Shown here one piece after another: positions 35,545 to 43,454 of a stretch of 52,095 nucleotides of DNA. A program made the translations under genes and the position numbers. Source of the stretch: Oscillibacter sp. (GTDB lineage: Bacteria > Bacillota > Clostridia > Oscillospirales > Oscillospiraceae); NCBI GenBank assembly GCA_022797935.1, contig JAAWLO010000009.1:1-52095 (forward strand), given 5' to 3'. The first letter of the stretch is position 1; each line of letters starts with the position of its first letter. The notes beneath the pieces were generated by a model. The model worked only from the letters and a program-made list of their open reading frames with translations, made no database searches and was not told the DNA's origin.

Positions 35545-38500
35545 ATGGCGGTTTATTCCAAGCTGCTTCTGAGTGCTGGCGGCGGCATTGTGTCCACCAT
35601 GCAGCAGGCGGAGCAGTCCAAGAACACGGCGACTCTGCTCATTGGCTTGGGCGGAACAGGCATTGACTGTCTGCGCACCATCAAGACCCAGGTGTACTCC
35701 CGGCTGCGGCCCGATGATGTGGAGGCTATTGTGCCCAAGTATGAGCACATTCGCTTCCTGGGAGTGGACACGGCGGAGCGTACCCAGGGGGACCCGGATG
35801 AGGATGACTGCCAGAAGGCCGGCGCGCAGATGGCCCTGAACGACACGGAGTTTTTCTCGATTGCCAATCCCCATGTGAAACGGGCCTTCAGCAACACCAA
35901 GGCTTTGGAGATGCGGGAAGAGCTGTCCTGGCTGCGCTGGGAGGACATACCGGCCCCAGACCTGGGCAAGGCCGGTGCCGGCGGCATCCGTCAGGTGGGG
36001 CGCTACATGATGATGGACAAATCCAAGTCCTTCATGAGCCGGGTGGAACAGGAGCTGAATGCCGCCAAGGCAGGCCTGCTGGACCCCACGGTGTACGTGC
36101 ATATTTTCTCCGGCCTCAGCGGCGGAACCGGAGCGGGCTGCTTCCTGGATGTGTGCTACATGGTGCGGCACATTGCCAACCGCCTGGGCGGCGTGACGGT
36201 TTTCGGCTATTTCTACCTTCCGGACGTCAACCTCTCGGTCATCCCCCTGTCCAACACGAAGACCCGGGCCTACATTCCGAAAAACGGCTACGCGGCCATG
36301 CAGGAGCTGGATTACTGCATGCAGCTGCAATACAACGGCGGCAGTTTTGTCCAGACCTATCAGGACCACACCACCGTGGCCTGGAAGGAGCCGCCGGTGG
36401 ACATGTGCCATCTGATCTGCGCCACCGACGCCTCCAACAACGTCATTGAAAACGCGTATGACTATGCCATGAACGTCACGACGGAGTACGTCATGGACTT
36501 CCTGACCCATTCCAATACCAGGTTTGGCCTGGAAGAGCAGCTGGCCAACTTCCGGGCCATGGTCCGGGCGGCGGACGACATGAAGGTCATTGGCTCCTGT
36601 TTGGCCTACTGCGTGATCGGCGCGTCCTGTGCCTGTATTCCCCTGCGGGAGATCAATACCTACCTGGCATCCATGCTCTTCGAAAAATTCTCCCGCGTTG
36701 GAACCGCCGTGCCCACGAAGGAGGATGTGGAGAATCTGGCCGTCACCTCCCTGGCCCGGGGGGTTCAGAGCGTGTCCGATATTTATAACGCGCTGTATCA
36801 GGAGCTGCGGGAGGGCGTTGACAGCAGTTTCAGCGCCTATATTGACGACTGGAAATACGTCCGGGACTACGGCAACCACGAGCTGGTGAGCAGCTATACC
36901 AAGCAGAAGGCCGAAAAAGTCAATGTGATGGAGCGAAACAGCCAGAGCATGGTGTCTCTGGAAAACCAGCAGTCCCTGATCAACCGGGTGCGGAGTCAGC
37001 TGGCCGCCGTGATTCAGGACTGCGAACGGGGCCCCGTCTTTGCCTACGGCCTGATTTCCGCCGCCAAGAGCCACAATCTGCTGAATATCATAGATGGCCT
37101 TCTGGCGGAAAACACCTCCCGCTGGAATCAGGAGGCCGCGCAGAAGCAGCTGCGTTACGACGACTACGAAAGAGCCCGGGCGGATTTCGAAAACCGGCGG
37201 AAACAGAATCTGCTGGACAGCGATAAGAAGCGTTTTGCCGTCTATGAGGATACGCTGCTGTTCACCCAGCAGCACGAGCTGGAGATGGAGACCTACCAGC
37301 GGCTGGACTTTGTGTTCAAGAGCCTGCGCAAGCAGCTGGAGGATGTCACCGCCTCCTATTACATCAAGCTCAGCCGGGTGATGGAGACCCTGATTCAGAC
37401 CTTCCGGGAGAACCGGGAGGCCCTGGCCAGCGAGAAGGTTATGCAGGCAAAGGGCTCGTTTGCCATCCCTATGATGACCATTGAAGAGATGAAAAAGCCC
37501 CTGGACGAGGAGATTGCGAAGATCGACGCGGCCCAGCGGCTGAGCGAGTTCATGCGCCTGTTCCTGGATAAGGAGGAGGCCTGGCTGGCGGAGGACGAGG
37601 GCAAAATCGCGCGGCTGGTCAACAGCTACTTTGTGGAAAACGTCTTCCAGGATTTTGCCAACCGGACCATCACCGCCTTCCTGTCGGATAAATACCACGC
37701 CAATTCCGGCGAACACGCGGGCAAGGGCGTGGAATGGCTGACGAACAAAATCTACAGCGACTGGATGAAGATGCTGACAGACAGGGCCAGCCCGCTGTTC
37801 TATTTCAACAACGGCGTGTGGCGGGAGGATCAGACCGCGAAACTGGCCTTCCTCTCCGTGCCCACCTCTTCCGCGCCCATTCTGGCCGCTGCCGACAAGA
37901 TGTACGAGGCAGACAATCTCTGGGAGAAAAAGGAAAGCGCCCTGACGGACCGGATTTTTGTCATGTGCAGCGCCTGCGCCCTGCCTCTGAGCGCCTACAG
38001 CAACTGCGCGGAGTACGAGGAGATGTGCTTCAGCACCAATGACCCCGGCAAGCATTACTACGAGGGCAAGCCGGTTCCCGGCATGGTCTTTGACGATTGG
38101 CGGAACCTCTCCTCCCTGACGCCGCAGAGCCTGCTGCATCTGGACCGTGCGCCCTACCGGATGCGGGAGCTCATCCAGGAGGCCCAGGAGCTCTATGAGG
38201 AGGCCAGCCGCTTTGGGGTGTTTGACGGGGAAAACCGTATCTGCGCCCCGGACGAGGCGGGCGTCAAAGCGCTGGACGCGCTGCTGAAACAGGCGGAGGA
38301 CCGGACCGCGCAAGCCGGTAAAGCCGCGGACCTGCCGGAGCTCCAGAACCTGCTGGAGCAGCTGCAGGGAGCCCGGAAGGTTCCCATGCGGGCCACAAAG
38401 AACAGCATGCCCAACGACGGCTACGCCGACAAGAAGGAGACCCGGCTCAGCGTGCAGAAGGACCACTTTGTGGCAGCGCCACCCTATCACAGTCTGGTGC

Positions 38501-39009
38501 GGGAGATTCTCCGGCAGCTCCAGACCCAGGACGCCAGAGCGGCGGAGGCCATCCAGAGGCTGGAAGAGAAAATTGCCCGGATTGGTGAGGGCGGCCGGGC
38601 GCTGGCGGACTATTGCGACGCCCTGTTTACCGGCATCATCCACCTGGAGGGCCGGATGGTGGTGTACCGGAAGAACCAGTTCGGCGCGGTGACGGAAACG
38701 GTTCTGTCGAAGCGGGGAGAGGAGTTCCCCTTTAACGCGATTCCCGTCTACCAGGGCTTCCTGAGTTACCAGACTCTGCTGGCCGGCGAGGACCGGGAGA
38801 CCATCCGCCGCTGTGTGGACGAGCGCTACAACACGAATTCGCCGGAAATCAAGGCATCCGGCGAGGCGCTGAAGACCGAGCTGGCGGACAACAAGGTCCA
38901 GGCCTGGAGTATGAATGCGGAGGCCTTCTCGGAGAAGGCGGAGATTATGGAGTTCGTCATCAGACTGAAGCAGCGGTTCAGCAGCTTCTGCATGGAAAAC
39001 GGAATCTGA
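35545..39009 (+). CDS. Tubulin-like GTPase-domain protein (Tubulin_2/FtsZ-like superfamily)
   Basis: 1154 residues. The N-terminal Rossmann part opens with LLIGLGGTGIDCLRTIK (31-47), and the tubulin/FtsZ G-loop signature appears as GLSGGTGAGCF (190-200). FLGVDTAE (71-78) is at the position of the ribose/phosphate contacts. From about 440 on it is mostly helical, with coiled-coil stretches (about 530-660) unlike FtsZ, so it is a member of the large bacterial tubulin-like family rather than a division protein. It should bind GTP and may polymerise. The ATG follows TTGAGGAGGAACGA, the best RBS of the operon, 34 bp after the vWA gene. Function is unproven. Confidence 0.85.
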   Translation: MAVYSKLLLSAGGGIVSTMQQAEQSKNTATLLIGLGGTGIDCLRTIKTQVYSRLRPDDVEAIVPKYEHIRFLGVDTAERTQGDPDEDDCQKAGAQMALNDTEFFSIANPHVKRAFSNTKALEMREELSWLRWEDIPAPDLGKAGAGGIRQVGRYMMMDKSKSFMSRVEQELNAAKAGLLDPTVYVHIFSGLSGGTGAGCFLDVCYMVRHIANRLGGVTVFGYFYLPDVNLSVIPLSNTKTRAYIPKNGYAAMQELDYCMQLQYNGGSFVQTYQDHTTVAWKEPPVDMCHLICATDASNNVIENAYDYAMNVTTEYVMDFLTHSNTRFGLEEQLANFRAMVRAADDMKVIGSCLAYCVIGASCACIPLREINTYLASMLFEKFSRVGTAVPTKEDVENLAVTSLARGVQSVSDIYNALYQELREGVDSSFSAYIDDWKYVRDYGNHELVSSYTKQKAEKVNVMERNSQSMVSLENQQSLINRVRSQLAAVIQDCERGPVFAYGLISAAKSHNLLNIIDGLLAENTSRWNQEAAQKQLRYDDYERARADFENRRKQNLLDSDKKRFAVYEDTLLFTQQHELEMETYQRLDFVFKSLRKQLEDVTASYYIKLSRVMETLIQTFRENREALASEKVMQAKGSFAIPMMTIEEMKKPLDEEIAKIDAAQRLSEFMRLFLDKEEAWLAEDEGKIARLVNSYFVENVFQDFANRTITAFLSDKYHANSGEHAGKGVEWLTNKIYSDWMKMLTDRASPLFYFNNGVWREDQTAKLAFLSVPTSSAPILAAADKMYEADNLWEKKESALTDRIFVMCSACALPLSAYSNCAEYEEMCFSTNDPGKHYYEGKPVPGMVFDDWRNLSSLTPQSLLHLDRAPYRMRELIQEAQELYEEASRFGVFDGENRICAPDEAGVKALDALLKQAEDRTAQAGKAADLPELQNLLEQLQGARKVPMRATKNSMPNDGYADKKETRLSVQKDHFVAAPPYHSLVREILRQLQTQDARAAEAIQRLEEKIARIGEGGRALADYCDALFTGIIHLEGRMVVYRKNQFGAVTETVLSKRGEEFPFNAIPVYQGFLSYQTLLAGEDRETIRRCVDERYNTNSPEIKASGEALKTELADNKVQAWSMNAEAFSEKAEIMEFVIRLKQRFSSFCMENGI

Positions 39010-39043
39010 GGCGGGCGAATCTGCGGCGGAAAGACAGGGGGCG

Positions 39044-39070
39044 GGGGAGCCGTGGGAAACACGGTTCCCC
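39044..39070 (+). other. Intercistronic hairpin after the tubulin-like gene
   Basis: GGGGAGCCGTG pairs with CACGGTTCCCC (11 bp, one G-U, loop GGAAA). No T-run follows (TGTGCCTTT), so it is more likely an mRNA-stabilising, processing or partial-attenuation element in the 125-bp gap, the largest in the operon. Confidence 0.55.
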
Positions 39071-39134
39071 TGTGCCTTTCAAAGGCGCCGCGCGTCTTGC
39101 CTCCGCGTATTTCAAAGGACTGCGAGGTTCATAT

Positions 39135-41006
39135 ATGCTTACGATCCAAAGTCTTATTCAGCATGTGGAAAACCGTCTGCGTCAAATTGACCGGGACCAG
39201 AGCGATACCACAGGCGGAGAACCCCAGTATCCGCAGCTGGTGGTCTATCTGGGAGACGGTGCGGACCAGGCGCACCCGCAGCTGTGCGAAAGCCTGCTGT
39301 CCATCTGGCCGCAGTACGAAAAGGAGCTGAAGTTCCTGCGGGCGGAGGCGGCGGAGGAAGGGCTCTCTTTGGCAGAGCTGTTCCCCGATGGCGGAGAAGC
39401 CGTGGAGCAGACAGAGGACGGCGTGCGGGAATTGGCGTCGGCGCTCTTTGGCACCCGGATGCACTTCCGGGACCGGACGAAGCTGCTGGTATATTACATT
39501 CTGGATACCTCCAGTTTTGTAGGACCGGAGGATTTCCTGGCCTGGATGCCCCGCATCCGTAAGCTCAAGGATTTGCTGTGCGCCAGCCCTGGCGACGTGC
39601 TGGATGTGCTCTTCCTTCTGCTGAACGAAAATCTGGTCCGCCGGAAGACAGCGGGACAGATTCGAAACTGTCTGAGCGGCTTCTGTGATGGAAACGAGGT
39701 CCGCCGGACGGTGGACAATGTCATGCTGCTGAGCAACCGCAGAAGTGACAACGCCATTCTGGAGGACTGGGAGATGTGCTATAAAATCATCTCCGCCAGC
39801 ATCCTCCTGTCCAACAACGCGGATACGCAGGTGGCCAAAGCTTTTTTCAGCAATGCGGTGACGGCGGCCAGTTATGCCCGGGAGGAGAAGGCCCTGCCGC
39901 AGATTGGGCAGGTGGTGGTCAAAAGCCTCTTGGGGGAACTGACCCTGCCGGCCCTGGAGGGCAATCCTCTGGAGGATCCCCGTCTGCCGGAGAAGCTGGG
40001 CCTGACCCAGCAGGGGACCATTGGTATGCTGGACCAGTATGCGGAGAACAGCCTCTTTGATCTCCTGCCTACGGAGGACCAGCTGGAGTTTTTCCCCCGG
40101 CGGGATGACCGCGCCTGCGCCATGAGCCAGTTCACGGCCAGAGAGTTTGACGAGTACACAATGGGCGCCTGGGAGCAGTGCCTCATCCGGCTGGCCGAAA
40201 GCGTGGGAGAGAGGCTGGCTCTGAATGCCGACATCCGCGCGGAGTGGCGGAACCGCTTCCGGGAGGGCCTGACCCGGCAGTTCAGCAACGAAGAGATTTT
40301 GTACCTGAATGAGCATCTGGAGGACGTGCGGACTCTGCTGTCGAATCCCCGGGTGCCGCCCCAGGACGCCCCTGTGCTGGCGGCGGCGCGGGAGCAGCTG
40401 AAATACCGGCTCTCCAGCGACCGGGAGCTGGCGGGGATTTTCCTCTCCGCCCTTCAGGAACAGGGGTGGGCCGCCCAGGATTTCGCGGACCAGTGGAATG
40501 GCCTGCTGAAGTCCGTGCGCAGCGTCCACACGGTGCGGGACGGCAACATTACGGTCTTTTACGAGCGGCAGGTGCGGAGCTTTTATAACCGTCATGGCAC
40601 GGCCATGGAAGCCGCGTTTTCCAAGATGCACGATACCGAGGAATTGGAAAAATTCCTGTATAAAACGCTGGACCAGATCCTGGACAGCGACGCCATTTTC
40701 TCCGCCCCCTTTGAAAAGGAGCTGGAGAGCCGGCTGAACGAGGAGTCCATGATTGCCGACGCGAAGCAGTACATCCGGGAGAAGCTGACGGGAAAAGACG
40801 TCTGCGTCTACCTCCAGACGGATTTCGATTTGGGTGCGCCCATCCTTTCCGCCATTCTGCTGAAGGGCGGCAGTCCGCTGCACAACAGCCTGCGGATGAA
40901 TCTGGCGCCCACTACGTACTACTACAACACCGGCCGGGGCAGCGCGGCGGAGGCACTGGTAATCTACGAGGTCTCCCAGCAAAATCTGGTCAACGGGGAG
41001 GCGTAA
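39135..41006 (+). CDS. Unrecognised helical protein of the tubulin/GTPase system
   Basis: 623 residues, no signal peptide or membrane helix, mostly alpha-helical. The first ~80 residues include a possible small alpha/beta motif (QLVVYLGDGADQAHPQL); the rest alternates amphipathic helices with LLxxLL-like segments; the end (about 540-615) looks beta-containing (KDVCVYLQTDFDLGAPI). I recognise no family. The start at 39135 has GCGAGG upstream; a 21-codon longer version is possible. It is followed after 3 bp by the next gene, implying a stoichiometric partner. A cytosolic scaffold or adaptor for the tubulin-like protein is a guess from context only. Confidence 0.7.
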   Translation: MLTIQSLIQHVENRLRQIDRDQSDTTGGEPQYPQLVVYLGDGADQAHPQLCESLLSIWPQYEKELKFLRAEAAEEGLSLAELFPDGGEAVEQTEDGVRELASALFGTRMHFRDRTKLLVYYILDTSSFVGPEDFLAWMPRIRKLKDLLCASPGDVLDVLFLLLNENLVRRKTAGQIRNCLSGFCDGNEVRRTVDNVMLLSNRRSDNAILEDWEMCYKIISASILLSNNADTQVAKAFFSNAVTAASYAREEKALPQIGQVVVKSLLGELTLPALEGNPLEDPRLPEKLGLTQQGTIGMLDQYAENSLFDLLPTEDQLEFFPRRDDRACAMSQFTAREFDEYTMGAWEQCLIRLAESVGERLALNADIRAEWRNRFREGLTRQFSNEEILYLNEHLEDVRTLLSNPRVPPQDAPVLAAAREQLKYRLSSDRELAGIFLSALQEQGWAAQDFADQWNGLLKSVRSVHTVRDGNITVFYERQVRSFYNRHGTAMEAAFSKMHDTEELEKFLYKTLDQILDSDAIFSAPFEKELESRLNEESMIADAKQYIREKLTGKDVCVYLQTDFDLGAPILSAILLKGGSPLHNSLRMNLAPTTYYYNTGRGSAAEALVIYEVSQQNLVNGEA

Positions 41007-41009
41007 TCT

Positions 41010-41666
41010 ATGCAATATCAATACTGTCCCCACAATCCCGCGCGCTACGCCACGAATCTGCTTCGGGAGCGGGGAAGTAGCCGCCTGTATTGGGAAAATG
41101 CCGACGGGCAGGATGTGCTGCTGGTGCAGACGCCCTTTGGCGTTCCGGCAGCGGAGCGGATGGAGGCCCTCTGCCAGGCCATGGGGAAGACGCTGATTCA
41201 GCCGGGGCGTTATACGGAGGTGCTTCCGGGCGTTTGGGTCCGCTTTGTCTCCGCCATGGACAAGGTGCAGATGAACGGCTGTCCCATCAACACGGAGGCC
41301 AGCACCTACACCGTCTTCAGCTGTCTGACGGAGGGGGAGGTCTGTTCGATTTTTGCCCCCCAGCCCTGTCAGGCCATGATTTCCGCCGATTGCAGCATTC
41401 CCATGCGCATTCGTGTGGAGGTGACGGAGCAATTCCGGCGGCGGCGCCAGGGGCTGTTTGGCCATGTGATGGAGCCCACGGGATTTTATACGCTCTCCTT
41501 TCCCCGGGAGTTGGCGGGAACCTACCAGGAGGGCGGCCTGTTCTACCGGGCGGGAGGCCTGGAAATTCCGGTAACCCGGCAGATGCTGGAGCAGGGCGTG
41601 GTGTATGTAAAAACGGACATACGGCCGGAACTTGTCTCCAGGAACAAGGGACTGGAGCTGATTTGA
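41010..41666 (+). CDS. Unrecognised small protein of the tubulin/GTPase system
   Basis: 218 residues, soluble, no signal. Predominantly short hydrophobic strands suggest a beta-rich fold. Six cysteines are scattered (C6, then GCPINTE, SCLTEGEVC, PCQAM, DCSIP) without a clear zinc-binding pattern. It starts 3 bp after the preceding stop, with GGGGAGG as RBS, so the two are probably translated together. No family recognised. Confidence 0.7.
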   Translation: MQYQYCPHNPARYATNLLRERGSSRLYWENADGQDVLLVQTPFGVPAAERMEALCQAMGKTLIQPGRYTEVLPGVWVRFVSAMDKVQMNGCPINTEASTYTVFSCLTEGEVCSIFAPQPCQAMISADCSIPMRIRVEVTEQFRRRRQGLFGHVMEPTGFYTLSFPRELAGTYQEGGLFYRAGGLEIPVTRQMLEQGVVYVKTDIRPELVSRNKGLELI

Positions 41667-41717
41667 CGCGCCCCGCTGCCTGAGCTTGGGGATTTTGACG
41701 AGAAGGAGCGATTGAAG

Positions 41718-43433
41718 ATGAGCTTTGAAATCACCTGTCCGTACTGTTTCCGGAAGATGCAGGATACGGAGGTTCTGTTCCGCTCAGAGAAGGTCAACCA
41801 GGGCGAATGCGGCCTTCTGCCGGATGAGTACGACGGCATTGAGGATTTTAAGGTGCGTTACGACGGCCCGGACAAGGAGAGTATCCTCCGGGGCTATCAG
41901 GAGTGGGAGTTTTTCGCCGCAGGGCCGGACCCGGTTTACGAGGAGTTCTGGGCGGAGTTCAACGGCACCACGGAGTACAACCCCACGGACGAGGTGATGC
42001 CGCCTTATGTGAAATCCTACTACCGCAAGGTGATTGACCCCAGCCTGCCGGAGCACCGGCGCTATCTGAAGCCCCAGGGGCCGGGGGATTTCTTCATCCG
42101 GGACCAGGGCATGGTGTCGGGCATTGAGCTGGCATCGGGGAATGTGACCGGGAAGAATATCTGCAACCGCCGGGTGTGCCCCCACTGCCACAATCCGCTG
42201 CCCGACGGCTATGGCCGGAACCCTGTGAAGTTTGCCACGGTGATTGGCATCACCGGCGCGGGCAAGACGATTTATCTCTCCCAGCTCCTGAAGGACATGA
42301 CGCTCTATGTGGTAAAGGCGGGGCTGTCCGCCATGGACAGCGGCCCGGAGGTCCAGACGTTCCTGGACAGAAACATTGTCGCGGCCGGGGCTCCCCTGCC
42401 GGGTTCCACGCCCTTCAGCCAGCTTCAGCAGCCGTTGTTCTATGAGATGAGCCGGGATGACGGCAATCAGGGCCGGGTACAGGAGACCTTCGTTCTGTAC
42501 GACGTGGCGGGCGAGGTGTTCATGCGGGGTGACGCGGCGCTGATTCGAAAATTTGCCCCGTATGTAAAGCACGCGGACGGATTGATTATTCTCATCTCCC
42601 CCTTGCAGCTGCGGGTAGTCAACAGCGTCATGACCGAGGAGGAGCGGGAAAAAGCGAAAAAAGAGGCCCGGCCAGACACGGTTTTCCGCACAATTCACAA
42701 TATCTTCGCACAGGAGAACGGCAATACCCGGTGCAAGGTGCCCCTGGCGGTGTGCGTCTCCAAGGCGGACTTGCCCATGATGCAGCGGGTGTTCAGCCGG
42801 GACCTTCAGGATATGCTGCGGAAGAACGTGGAGGGTGTGCGGGACGCCTGCGGTTTTTACCTGCCCCTGTTCAACGCCACCGAGTATAACCCCATTTTCA
42901 ACGAGCTCTTCAGGTTCTTCCAGAACAATGAAATCGATCTGGCCCAGTACATCCACACCTCCTACGCCTCCTATGCCTATTTTGCCTTCACCGCTCTGGG
43001 GTGCAGCGTAGAGGAGCGGAAGAAAATCAAGGACAGCGAATATGAACGGATCAAGCAGCAATGCAAGGAGCGGGATATGGATCCGCCGCCCCAGTATGTT
43101 CCTGTGGACGACCCCAAGATCAAGGATGTGCTGTGCGAGCGGACGGCGGAGGGAAAGCTGTATGTCCGCTCCTTCCCCGGCGGAACGATTCTGCCCAAAC
43201 GGGTGGAGGAGCCGCTGCTGTGGCTGTTCAGCCAGTTGGGGTACATAGCCTCCGACGTGCTCATTGATGATCCCACCAAGCCGAAGATTACCTGCCCCGC
43301 CTGTGGAAGCTTTGCCACAGAGGAACTGCCGGAGGACCAGCGGGAGCAGGTGAGCGGCTGGTGGAAGTTCCGGAAGGTCGAGTATTTCAACCGTGTGTGC
43401 CGCGAGTGCGGTCATTGCTGGGAGCAGAATTAA
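41718..43433 (+). CDS. Zinc-finger-flanked P-loop GTPase (TRAFAC-like)
   Basis: 571 residues. CPYC (7-10) and CPHC (154-157) form a split zinc ribbon ahead of the G domain. The G domain has P-loop GITGAGKT (177-184), a T231 candidate for switch I, G3 DVAG (262-265), and G4 SKAD (348-351) in place of NKxD, so guanine specificity is likely. The C-terminus carries a second zinc ribbon (CPACG ... CRECGHC, about 524-567). The ATG at 41718 is 9 nt after AAGGAG; the in-frame TTG at 41712 is too close to it. It fits the 'distinct GTPase' that accompanies tubulin-like and vWA proteins in a predicted membrane-remodelling system. Confidence 0.85.
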   Translation: MSFEITCPYCFRKMQDTEVLFRSEKVNQGECGLLPDEYDGIEDFKVRYDGPDKESILRGYQEWEFFAAGPDPVYEEFWAEFNGTTEYNPTDEVMPPYVKSYYRKVIDPSLPEHRRYLKPQGPGDFFIRDQGMVSGIELASGNVTGKNICNRRVCPHCHNPLPDGYGRNPVKFATVIGITGAGKTIYLSQLLKDMTLYVVKAGLSAMDSGPEVQTFLDRNIVAAGAPLPGSTPFSQLQQPLFYEMSRDDGNQGRVQETFVLYDVAGEVFMRGDAALIRKFAPYVKHADGLIILISPLQLRVVNSVMTEEEREKAKKEARPDTVFRTIHNIFAQENGNTRCKVPLAVCVSKADLPMMQRVFSRDLQDMLRKNVEGVRDACGFYLPLFNATEYNPIFNELFRFFQNNEIDLAQYIHTSYASYAYFAFTALGCSVEERKKIKDSEYERIKQQCKERDMDPPPQYVPVDDPKIKDVLCERTAEGKLYVRSFPGGTILPKRVEEPLLWLFSQLGYIASDVLIDDPTKPKITCPACGSFATEELPEDQREQVSGWWKFRKVEYFNRVCRECGHCWEQN

Positions 43434-43454
43434 GGACCGGATACGGAGGACGTC

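Noticed and set aside
35374-38643. 1089-codon minus-strand frame opposite the tubulin-like gene
   Set aside because: Same reasoning: no RBS, low-complexity His/Gln/Val/Gly composition, and the plus strand has the tubulin signature and an AGGAGG start.
41712-41717. TTG as start of the GTPase gene
   Set aside because: Only 3 nt from AAGGAG, while the ATG two codons later has normal spacing and puts Met directly before the zinc-ribbon segment.
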